A stretch of DNA of 41,570 bases from Chitinophagales bacterium (GTDB lineage: Bacteria > Bacteroidota > Bacteroidia > Chitinophagales > Chitinophagaceae): positions 1 to 41,570 of the forward strand of contig JAATGJ010000069.1 of NCBI GenBank assembly GCA_015654695.1. The letters are read 5' to 3'. Below, one piece after another: positions 35,169 through 41,570 of this stretch (its first letter is position 1; each line of letters starts with the position of its first letter). Under the pieces are notes generated by a model that saw nothing but the letters and a program-made list of their open reading frames with translations, ran no database searches and was not told the origin of the DNA. Position numbers and translations under genes: made by a program.

Positions 35169-36389
35169 ATGAACCAGCGTGAACTCTTTCTGAAACTTAT
35201 CGCACAAACTTCTCCTTCTCCGTTAGCGCTGGAGATCGTGAAAGCGGAAGGAGCTTTGTTGTATGATACTTCGGGTAAAGAATATATTGATCTCATTGGT
35301 GGTATTAGTGTCGCGAATGTTGGTCATCGTCATCCGAACGTGATCGCGGCAATACAAAAACAGTTAGACGCCTACCTGCACATCATGGTCTATGGGGAGT
35401 TTGTAGAAGCACCACAAGTACAATACGCCAAACTGCTGACTGATCATTTACCTGTATCGCTTAATTCAGTTTACCTCACTAATTCCGGCACAGAAGCCAC
35501 AGAAGGCGCTATGAAACTGGCGAAGAGGGTAACGAACAGAACGCAGATCATTGGATTTAAGAATTCTTACCACGGTTCTACACAGGGAGCATTGAGTGTG
35601 ATGGGCGATGAATACTGGCGCAATGCTTTCCGCCCATTACTGCCTGATATATTGCATTTGGAATACAATTCCTTCGAATCACTAAATGAAATAACAGAAC
35701 AAACCGCCTGCGTGATCGCTGAAACAGTACAGGCTGAAGCCGGCATCATTGTTCCCTCCATGGAATGGATGCAGGCATTGAGAAAAAAATGTACTGAAAC
35801 GGGAACATTATTAATACTGGATGAAATACAAACCGGTTTTGGAAGAACGGGAAAACTCTGGGGCTTTGAACATTTTGCTATCATCCCTGATATTTTATTG
35901 CTTGGTAAAGCATTGGGAGGCGGCATGCCTCTAGGCGCTTTCATTGCAGATAAAAAATTGATGGACACTTTGACGGGTGATCCGGTTCTTGGTCATATCA
36001 CTACGTTTGGTGGTCATCCTGTTTGTTGTGCGGCAGGTATGGCGGCGATGAAGTCGTTGCTAGGAGGACGGAACTCTGTTCCGTCAGAGGAACGGAACGG
36101 AGTTCCGTTATCCATGATTGACGCGGTAGCCGAAAAAGAAAAGTTATTTCTTTCATTGCTTGTGCACTCAAAAATAAAAGCTGTTCGTTCATTTGGTTTA
36201 TGGATAGCCGTAGAGTTTGATTCTTTTGAAACGAATAAAAAAATTATTGATAGTTGCATTCAGCAGGGTATATTGACAGATTGGTTTTTGTTTGCTGCTG
36301 ATTGTTTGAGGATTTCCCCACCGTTGATTATTTCAGAAGAGCAGATAAGAAAGGCCTGTGATGTGATAATAAGGACTTGTGATGTGTAA
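35169..36389 (+). CDS. Class III PLP-dependent aminotransferase
   Basis: 406 residues from ATG 35169 (MNQRELFLKLIAQTSP); an ATG at 35151 would add six residues. Marks of the ornithine/acetylornithine aminotransferase family: NSGTEATEGAMKLAKR, ILDEIQTGFGRTGKLWG with Asp218, and LLGKALGGGMPLGAF with the PLP lysine Lys247. The substrate is not readable from sequence. Two oddities are present. At about residues 300-314 the coding sequence carries a double hairpin (36068-36109) giving GGRNSVPSEERNGVP, in a region where relatives are expected to be shorter. The last about 57 codons (from 36215) are repeated twice downstream as decayed copies. Confidence 0.85.
   Translation: MNQRELFLKLIAQTSPSPLALEIVKAEGALLYDTSGKEYIDLIGGISVANVGHRHPNVIAAIQKQLDAYLHIMVYGEFVEAPQVQYAKLLTDHLPVSLNSVYLTNSGTEATEGAMKLAKRVTNRTQIIGFKNSYHGSTQGALSVMGDEYWRNAFRPLLPDILHLEYNSFESLNEITEQTACVIAETVQAEAGIIVPSMEWMQALRKKCTETGTLLILDEIQTGFGRTGKLWGFEHFAIIPDILLLGKALGGGMPLGAFIADKKLMDTLTGDPVLGHITTFGGHPVCCAAGMAAMKSLLGGRNSVPSEERNGVPLSMIDAVAEKEKLFLSLLVHSKIKAVRSFGLWIAVEFDSFETNKKIIDSCIQQGILTDWFLFAADCLRISPPLIISEEQIRKACDVIIRTCDV
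36068..36109 (+). repeat. Double hairpin inserted in frame in the aminotransferase
   Basis: Hairpin 1 is ACGGAAC-TCT-GTTCCGT (36068-36084, 7-bp stem). Hairpin 2 is AACGGAAC-GGA-GTTCCGTT (36091-36109, 8-bp stem). They are separated by CAGAGG; each is nearly the inverse of the other. They encode about 14 residues without breaking the frame. Confidence 0.8.
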
Positions 36390-36401
36390 CGTTAAGATAT
36401 A

Positions 36402-36453
36402 GCCTAAGGAGGCTTCGTCATTCTGAATCGCTTTGAAATGCCTGGTAGCGATG
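36402..36453. repeat. Possible repeat between the aminotransferase and the BRO gene
   Basis: GCCT-AAGG-AGGC then TTCGTCATTCTGAATCGC and GGTAGCGATGC. From memory this resembles a common Bacteroidota intergenic repeat built on CGTCATTCTGA; no second copy was seen in this window. Confidence 0.3.
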
Positions 36454-37290
36454 CTATTTCTTTTTTCCTTTATTCAGTTGCTTGTTCTTTTTTGGCTCTG
36501 GCAAATAATTTTCTGATGATACTATTTTCTTACCTGTTTTCGTTTCAAGGTCCCGCCTGGCTTTGCCTGCAACCGAGCCGCCCTGTTTAGCTACTATTTG
36601 ATTTTCAATAAAGCCTTTTGGATTTCTTGTTTTTACAATTGCAGTTGTCGAAGCTTCACCTAGCATTGAAAAAATTAATTCAAGGTCGTTCATGTGGTCA
36701 CGCAGGTTTTGACTTTTCAGCCCTTTTACTTTTTTGTATTGTGCGGGTGTCAAACCAAATGTAGCTTTTGAAATTTCGGCGGTTAGTATCGCATAGTCTT
36801 TTTGTTCTTTTACTCCCCTGTTTTTCCATTCCCCGGTTAGTTCTTCACGAATGGCGATACTGCGCATCCGTTTTTCAATCCAATCATCCGGGTAGCCTTT
36901 CAATTTGTATAGTTCCCTTGTTCTTTGTGTCGCCAATTCAGGGTTTTCTATTTCATCTAGCCTGTCCGAACCCACTTGTGCCAACCATAATTTGAAAGGC
37001 TCTGCTTTAGGTGATGGAATGGATTGTATGATCCGTAAAAGACCCTGTGCATTAGCACAATTCAGCTTTTGTTTGCCACCAGCAGTGTCAACCAAAAGGG
37101 GGGTGACAAGTTGTCCCCACCCTTGTGAAAGCAATTCGTCCCGCTTACGTATCTTCTTTATGTAATCTGTAGCGTTGGGTGTGTCAGTTAGTACCTGCAC
37201 AACATCTGCTATAACAAAGTACCATTTCTGCTCCGCCTCATTCCAAACCGTCCTTATCTGATTGCTTTCAAATAATTTAATGTTGCTCAT
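36454..37290 (-). CDS. BRO-N domain protein (phage antirepressor-like)
   Basis: 278 residues from ATG 37290 (MSNIKLFESNQIRTVWNEAEQK). The N-terminal BRO-N region has WYFVIADVVQVLTDTPNATDYIKKIRKRD, then LNCANAQGLLRIIQSIPSPKAEPFKLWLAQVG, typical of BRO/antirepressor proteins that bind DNA. The C-terminal half (REELTGEWKNRGVKEQKDYAIL, SKATFGLTPAQYKKVKGL, HMNDLELIFSMLGEASTTAI) is the extension found in chromosomal DinD-like and antirepressor-like BRO proteins, and it ends in a Lys-rich tail. It probably comes from phage or another mobile element. A decayed duplicate of its 5' part lies at 37518-37632. It converges on the aminotransferase and may be mobile-element cargo. Confidence 0.8.
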   Translation of the reverse strand: MSNIKLFESNQIRTVWNEAEQKWYFVIADVVQVLTDTPNATDYIKKIRKRDELLSQGWGQLVTPLLVDTAGGKQKLNCANAQGLLRIIQSIPSPKAEPFKLWLAQVGSDRLDEIENPELATQRTRELYKLKGYPDDWIEKRMRSIAIREELTGEWKNRGVKEQKDYAILTAEISKATFGLTPAQYKKVKGLKSQNLRDHMNDLELIFSMLGEASTTAIVKTRNPKGFIENQIVAKQGGSVAGKARRDLETKTGKKIVSSENYLPEPKKNKQLNKGKKK

Positions 37291-37294
37291 ACAT

Positions 37295-37302
37295 CAAAAA
37301 TA
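37295..37302 (-). promoter_or_regulatory. Candidate -7 element for the BRO gene
   Basis: The minus strand reads TATTTTTG, fitting TAnnTTTG, 4 bases before the ATG at 37290. If used, the message would be almost leaderless. No -33 partner was seen. Confidence 0.3.
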
Positions 37303-37328
37303 CAAAGAATACTATGTCAGGCTGCGGC

Positions 37329-37507
37329 GTTTGATTCTTTTGAAACAAATAAAAAAATTATTGATAGTTGCATTCAGCAAGGAGTATTGACAGATTGGTT
37401 TTGTTTGGTGCTGATTGTTTGCGAATTTCTCCGCCGTTGATGATTTCAGAAGAGCAGATAAGAAAAGCATGTGAGGTGGTAGTGAAGGCTTGTAATGTAT
37501 AACGTTC
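37329..37507 (+). pseudogene. Decayed copy 2 of the aminotransferase 3' end
   Basis: Aligns by eye with 36215-36393 (the last codons of the aminotransferase gene and its TAACGTT end): TTTGATTCTTTTGAAAC, AAAAAAATTATTGATAGTTG and TTTCAGAAGAGCAGATAAG are shared. A missing base around GGTTTTGTTTGG shifts the frame, so it cannot encode the tail. It begins at the same point as copy 3. Confidence 0.8.
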
Positions 37508-37517
37508 AGGTAAAAAA

Positions 37518-37632
37518 ATGGGGATAACAAGTGGGCCCTGTCCCTGGGAGAACAGTTCATCCCACTTACGTATTTTCTTTATTTAATCTGTAGGATTCCA
37601 TTTCTGCCCCGCCTCATTCCAAACCATCCTAT
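37518..37632 (-). pseudogene. Decayed fragment of the BRO gene 5' region
   Basis: Matches the coding strand of the BRO gene at about 37095-37260 (CTTACGTAT, TTTCTTTAT, TAATCTGTAG, CCATTTCTG, CCGCCTCATTCCAAACC). About 50 bases between CTGTAG and CCATTTCTG are missing. The remaining two thirds of the gene toward its 3' end are absent. Confidence 0.75.
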
Positions 37633-37648
37633 CATGACTGACTATGGT

Positions 37649-37752
37649 GTTTGATTTTTTGAAACGAATAAAAATTTATTGATAGTTGCGTTCAGCAAGG
37701 CGTATTAGCTGATGGGCTTTTATTTGCTTCCGATTGTTTGAGGATATTCCCC
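37649..37752 (+). pseudogene. Decayed copy 3 of the aminotransferase 3' end
   Basis: TTTGATT, TTTGAAACGAATAAAA, TTATTGATAGTTGCGTTCAG, GATTGTTTGAGGAT and TTCCCC match 36215-36320 with several indels. It is shorter and more diverged than copy 2. The remaining intergenic DNA to 37887 shows a CACTTAAG direct repeat (37779 and 37793) and no gene. Confidence 0.65.
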
Positions 37753-37887
37753 ATCGCTATTAATGGGTTTCACTTAAGCTACGCAGCATGGGCACTTAAG
37801 ACTGGTTGTGGAATTTGATTCCAGTCAAGATATGAATGCTATAATAATAATTTTCTTGTATTATCTTTCAGGTATAACTTATCCATT

Positions 37888-40800
37888 ATGAAAAGATTCT
37901 TTCTCCCTTTTTTTCTTTTAATTGTAGCTATTACAAGTGATGCCCAGCAGGCAGCCAAATGGCCAAAAACATTACTGTGGAAGATATCTGGTAATAATCT
38001 CGTCAAACCTTCTTTCCTGTATGGCACCATGCATTTACAAGATAAGCGGCTTTTTCATTTTGGTGATTCGCTTTATCACTACCTGGAGCAGGTAGATGGA
38101 TATGCACTTGAAATTGATCTGCAGGAGTTCATGGATTCTATTATACAAAGAGCGATAGATCAAAGCAGAGATGAGTTTATTGAAAAGCGGAAATTAAAAC
38201 CGGCTGAAGAAAAAAGCTTGATTGATTCGTTAATCAGTAATGTAAAAAAACACAATGATAAGGCCAGCAAAAAAAAGTTGGAAAAAATGCGGCAGGAAAA
38301 AATCAATACTGTTACTAAAAAAGAGATGCCCACTATTATGGATGCTTATTTGTTTGGCATCGCCAAACGACATGGTAAATGGGTAGGTGGTATAGAAGAT
38401 GTACAAGACCAGCTGGCAATTTATGACGAAATAGGTCGTGAAGTAAGCAGGGATGAATTATTGACAACGGATGATAAATTAAAGGCAATGATTGATGAAA
38501 TGGTAAGCATCTATCTTGATCAGGACCTTGATAAAATAGAAAATTATTTCAGTCATAAATCTACAGAAGAGTTACAGGAATTGTTGTTTATCAGGAGAAA
38601 TATCAAAATGTCCCGTCGCATAGATAGTTTGTCAACTATCAGGACTATGTTTTTTGCTGTCGGCGTAGCTCATTTACCAGGCGACTCAGGCGTTATCAAT
38701 CTCCTAAAAAACAAAGGATATAAAGTAGAGCCCATTTTTTCTACAGAAAAGATCGACCCAGAAAAATACACATCTGGTCTCGGTAAGCAGCCTTGGGTAA
38801 AAACAGAAGATGAAAAAAAGACCTATACGATAGAAATGCCTGGCAAAGCCTCTGACATGGATATTTTTGGTGAACTTTTTAAAATTAAAATGTATGTCGA
38901 TATTACTACGCTGACTTATTTTATGTCAGGCAGCACTATTACACAAAATAAGGTTGACCCTGCCACTATGTTGGAAAAATTTGCAATGAATATTACAAGT
39001 GGGAAAGTCGAAAGTAAAAAAATGATTGAAAGAGAAGGGGCAAAAGGAATTGAGGGTATAATTAAAGCCGAAGGGAATTATTATAAGGTGCAATACCTGC
39101 TGAAAAACAACCTGGTATTCATGGTTATGGCCGGGGGTCAAAACAGAAATTTGCTAGAATCTGAAGATGTAAAGCGATATTTTCAGTCATTTGCAATCAA
39201 TAAAGATATTCAGCCGAAGCCTGATAAAGAATGGTCAGTATTTAGTCTCAGCGAAAAAGCATTTAGTGTTATGCTACCCGGTTTGCCCAAGCAAAACAAA
39301 ACAATAGAAAAGAAAGCAGATGGTACAACATGGTCATTTACAGTATATGATTATAACGATCTCTCTTCTGGAAAATATTATATGGTACAGGTTAGGGATT
39401 TACTTCCCGGTTATTATCTTACCGGGGATTCCACATATTTTTCTCTTTTTAAGGAAAACTTTGTCAATTCAGTAAAAAAGGTTTTAAGAGAAGAATCAAT
39501 AAAGATCCAGACTTTCCCTGCATTGCGATTTGATGGAATTTCAGATGAGGAGCAATTTTCTCTTGCAACGCTGAACATAAACAGGGGCAACAGGATATAT
39601 TCCTTGATGGTAGTAACAACCGGGAAAACTACACAGGATAAACAAATTGAACAGTTCTTCAATTCCTTTATCATTACTGATTATAAAGCATCAGCCTGGA
39701 AAAAAGAATGGTCACCGGATATGAGTTTTTATACAGTTGTTCCTTATCCAATCACACTGAAAGAAAAAGAAGAGACAGATAGTATGAATATGGAAAAGAG
39801 CTTTTATTATCTGAGCTTTAACCCGCATGAAGTAGTCTCTTACCAGGTATTTAAAGAGCCTATACCTGAATACTTCTGGACAGGCAATGATAGCCTCCTG
39901 TTTGATCATTTTGGCAGGGCATATAAAGCATATCAGGATAGTATATTAAAAAAGAAATCTGTAATGAATGGGCAGTTAAAAGGAATGGAATGGGTGATAC
40001 AAATGCCTGATAATAACAATCTCAAAAAAGTAAGGCAGATATTAAACGGCGATACATTATACACTCTCATCAGTCTTATTCCTTCACAATATATTGAGCG
40101 CAGGGATCACCAGCAATTTTTTGATGAGTTTAGATTGGCCAACGAAAGTATTCTGTCATCAGTATATCAAAGCAAGGCAAGAAAACTCTTAGAAGCCTTG
40201 TTATCAAAAGATTCAGCTACATTTACAAAAGCTTCCGAAGCTGTTTCGTCCGCTCCTTTTTCCAGGGAAGACCTGCCTTTATTACATACGGCGATTACAC
40301 GATTATATGCTGATGATACCTCCTGGTATTATAATACCCGCTCAAAAATTGTTAACCAAATATGTAAACTCGCAGATAGTTCTACTATTGAATTTATAAG
40401 GTCTCATTTTGATAGTTTATCTGGTGAAAAAGCATATCTGCAATTTGATCTTCTGCATGTATTGGCAAGGTATCAGACGGATTATTCTTACTCCCTGCTT
40501 AAAGAATTATTATTAAAGCATACGCCCAGGCAAAAAAAAGATGATGGCCTCAGCCATTATATAACAGATTCCCTTGAACTGGCAAAAAAAATGTTTCCCG
40601 AAATATTGGAATTGAGTAGTAATGATCTTTTTGCAGAATTAATAATTTCTATAAGCCGCGATCTGCTTGACAGTAATTTTATTAATCTTGAGATGTTTAA
40701 AGCATACCATGCTAATTTCTTACATACATCGGATACCATACTTAGCTCTTTGAAAAAAAAGAGTAAAATAGAGGATGGGTATCGTTACCTTGATTTAGTG

Positions 40801-41364
40801 CACCTGCTTGCAAAATTCAATGATGACAAGAGTAATAATATGCTGCAGCAGTTTGTTCTGGTCAATGATATGACCATTAAGCAGGAAGCCGTGTTGACCT
40901 TACTCTCTAATAACCAGTCTGTTGATAGTAGGGAAATTGAAAAACTAGCCGTTGATCGTGCATTCAGGAAAGATGTATATGAAGAGTTGAAAAAGATGGG
41001 CAAAGAGAGATTTTTCCCTGTCAAATATAAAACACAACGCCACATGGCAGAGTCAGAATTATATTATTACGCAGCCGATGATTATGAGCCATCCGATATG
41101 TCTTTTATTGGCGAGAAAACGATTGTATATAAGAACAAGAAACAAAAATTTTACTTATTTAAAGTGCTATTTAATGAAGACAGTGAAGAAGGAGATATTT
41201 CTCAATACCTGGGAATTGCAGGTCCCTACTCAACCGATCCAAATAACTACAACAGCGATCACGATGCCACAGGGCTTTTATGGGATGAAGAGTTTGATAA
41301 TAAGAAAATCGACAAGCTTTTTAAAAAGTACATAGCGGGACTGGAGGAGAATCATGGTAATTAA
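37888..41364 (+). CDS. Large exported TraB/GumN-family protein with long C-terminal extension
   Basis: 1158 residues from ATG 37888 (MKRFFLPFFLLIVAITSDAQ, signal peptide). Residues about 25-290 are a TraB/GumN domain: the paired GxxH motifs are YGTMH at 45-49 and VGVAHLPGDSG at about 258-268, the supposed active-site residues of this TIKI-like metalloprotease superfamily. A charged Lys/Glu-rich segment (about 80-130) interrupts it. After that come about 480 residues arranged as at least three similar modules (an opening PG- or P-turn as in VMLPGLPKQ or VVPYPITLK, then a Y.V..L strand pattern and an end like FF..F.I), then about 380 residues of helical repeats like HEAT/TPR-type bundles. I do not recognise that extension. 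Most GumN proteins are about 300 residues. Confidence 0.75.
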   Translation: MKRFFLPFFLLIVAITSDAQQAAKWPKTLLWKISGNNLVKPSFLYGTMHLQDKRLFHFGDSLYHYLEQVDGYALEIDLQEFMDSIIQRAIDQSRDEFIEKRKLKPAEEKSLIDSLISNVKKHNDKASKKKLEKMRQEKINTVTKKEMPTIMDAYLFGIAKRHGKWVGGIEDVQDQLAIYDEIGREVSRDELLTTDDKLKAMIDEMVSIYLDQDLDKIENYFSHKSTEELQELLFIRRNIKMSRRIDSLSTIRTMFFAVGVAHLPGDSGVINLLKNKGYKVEPIFSTEKIDPEKYTSGLGKQPWVKTEDEKKTYTIEMPGKASDMDIFGELFKIKMYVDITTLTYFMSGSTITQNKVDPATMLEKFAMNITSGKVESKKMIEREGAKGIEGIIKAEGNYYKVQYLLKNNLVFMVMAGGQNRNLLESEDVKRYFQSFAINKDIQPKPDKEWSVFSLSEKAFSVMLPGLPKQNKTIEKKADGTTWSFTVYDYNDLSSGKYYMVQVRDLLPGYYLTGDSTYFSLFKENFVNSVKKVLREESIKIQTFPALRFDGISDEEQFSLATLNINRGNRIYSLMVVTTGKTTQDKQIEQFFNSFIITDYKASAWKKEWSPDMSFYTVVPYPITLKEKEETDSMNMEKSFYYLSFNPHEVVSYQVFKEPIPEYFWTGNDSLLFDHFGRAYKAYQDSILKKKSVMNGQLKGMEWVIQMPDNNNLKKVRQILNGDTLYTLISLIPSQYIERRDHQQFFDEFRLANESILSSVYQSKARKLLEALLSKDSATFTKASEAVSSAPFSREDLPLLHTAITRLYADDTSWYYNTRSKIVNQICKLADSSTIEFIRSHFDSLSGEKAYLQFDLLHVLARYQTDYSYSLLKELLLKHTPRQKKDDGLSHYITDSLELAKKMFPEILELSSNDLFAELIISISRDLLDSNFINLEMFKAYHANFLHTSDTILSSLKKKSKIEDGYRYLDLVHLLAKFNDDKSNNMLQQFVLVNDMTIKQEAVLTLLSNNQSVDSREIEKLAVDRAFRKDVYEELKKMGKERFFPVKYKTQRHMAESELYYYAADDYEPSDMSFIGEKTIVYKNKKQKFYLFKVLFNEDSEEGDISQYLGIAGPYSTDPNNYNSDHDATGLLWDEEFDNKKIDKLFKKYIAGLEENHGN

Positions 41365-41443
41365 TATCCATTTAATGCAGTGTATTTTTGTAATGCTAAC
41401 AAGAAAAGAATTAATTTTTATAATATAAGACATTAGTGTCCCG

Positions 41444-41570
41444 TTAAATTAGTTCAATTTTTAATTGTTCGCATTTTTGTTCTTTGACATTCTTATAGAT
41501 AGGGCTTTGCAATAACTCATTTAAGGGTGCTTTGTCAAAAAGCGAAGCACTCATTATTTGTAGCATTTCA
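41444..41570 (-). mobile_element. 3' end of an IS4-family-like transposase gene (cut by window edge)
   Basis: Reading the minus strand in from the window edge gives EMLQIMSASLFDKAPLNELL, then QSPIYKNVKEQKCEQLKIELI and a stop at 41444-41446. The QxLQIxS.S..DK.....LL and NVKEQ..QL endings recall the C-termini of IS4-family (DUF4372-type) transposases of Bacteroidota, from memory. The sequence outward of the stop (GTGTCCCGTTAAATTAG at about 41436-41452) may be the terminal inverted repeat. Confidence 0.6.

Overview
The window looks like a chromosomal segment from a Bacteroidota bacterium, most likely of the Chitinophagaceae/Chitinophagales type. The evidence is a PorX-type regulator, two secreted proteases with type IX secretion (T9SS) sorting tails, an LpxC-FabZ fusion, and several promoter elements of the Bacteroidota form TAnnTTTG. 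The family-level assignment is an inference from gene style, not a search.

Layout. 1-603 is the 5' part of porX (minus strand, cut by the window edge). 761-4639 holds an HD-domain phosphohydrolase, lpxD and the fused lpxC/fabZ (lipid A synthesis), closed by a strong terminator; lpxA does not follow. 4845-6824 is gyrB, then a 68-residue conserved-looking protein of unknown role. 7273-18014 is a minus-strand block whose transcription order is darT, darG (DNA ADP-ribosylation toxin/antitoxin), mfd (transcription-coupled repair) and a very large T9SS-exported subtilase. A second T9SS subtilase (18700-22488, plus strand) is flanked on both sides by small secreted proteins. A 46-bp perfect palindrome separates it from the second of these.

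23029-35007 is a flavin reductase-like gene followed by the complex I operon nuoA-B-C-D-[lipoprotein]-H-I-J-K-L-M-N and a proline-rich hypothetical. The NADH-input subunits nuoE, nuoF and nuoG are absent from their usual place between nuoD and nuoH, where only a 94-residue lipoprotein gene lies. The operon carries many short palindromic repeats. One family of about 90-110 bp occurs five times, once in each of five consecutive spacers longer than about 85 bp; another kind appears to have entered coding sequence in frame (nuoL, probably nuoB).

35169-37887 holds a class III aminotransferase with an in-frame double hairpin, then a BRO-N family gene, then two decayed copies of the aminotransferase 3' end and a decayed piece of the BRO gene. 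This is an accretion or tandem-duplication scar. 37888-41364 is a large exported TraB/GumN-family protein with an unusual long C-terminal extension. The right edge contains the 3' end of an IS4-like transposase.

The two most unusual themes are (1) the palindromic elements that populate spacers and reading frames of otherwise conserved housekeeping genes and (2) the repeated aminotransferase-3'-end/BRO unit. The darTG-mfd neighbourhood and the truncated complex I operon are the most interesting functional contexts.
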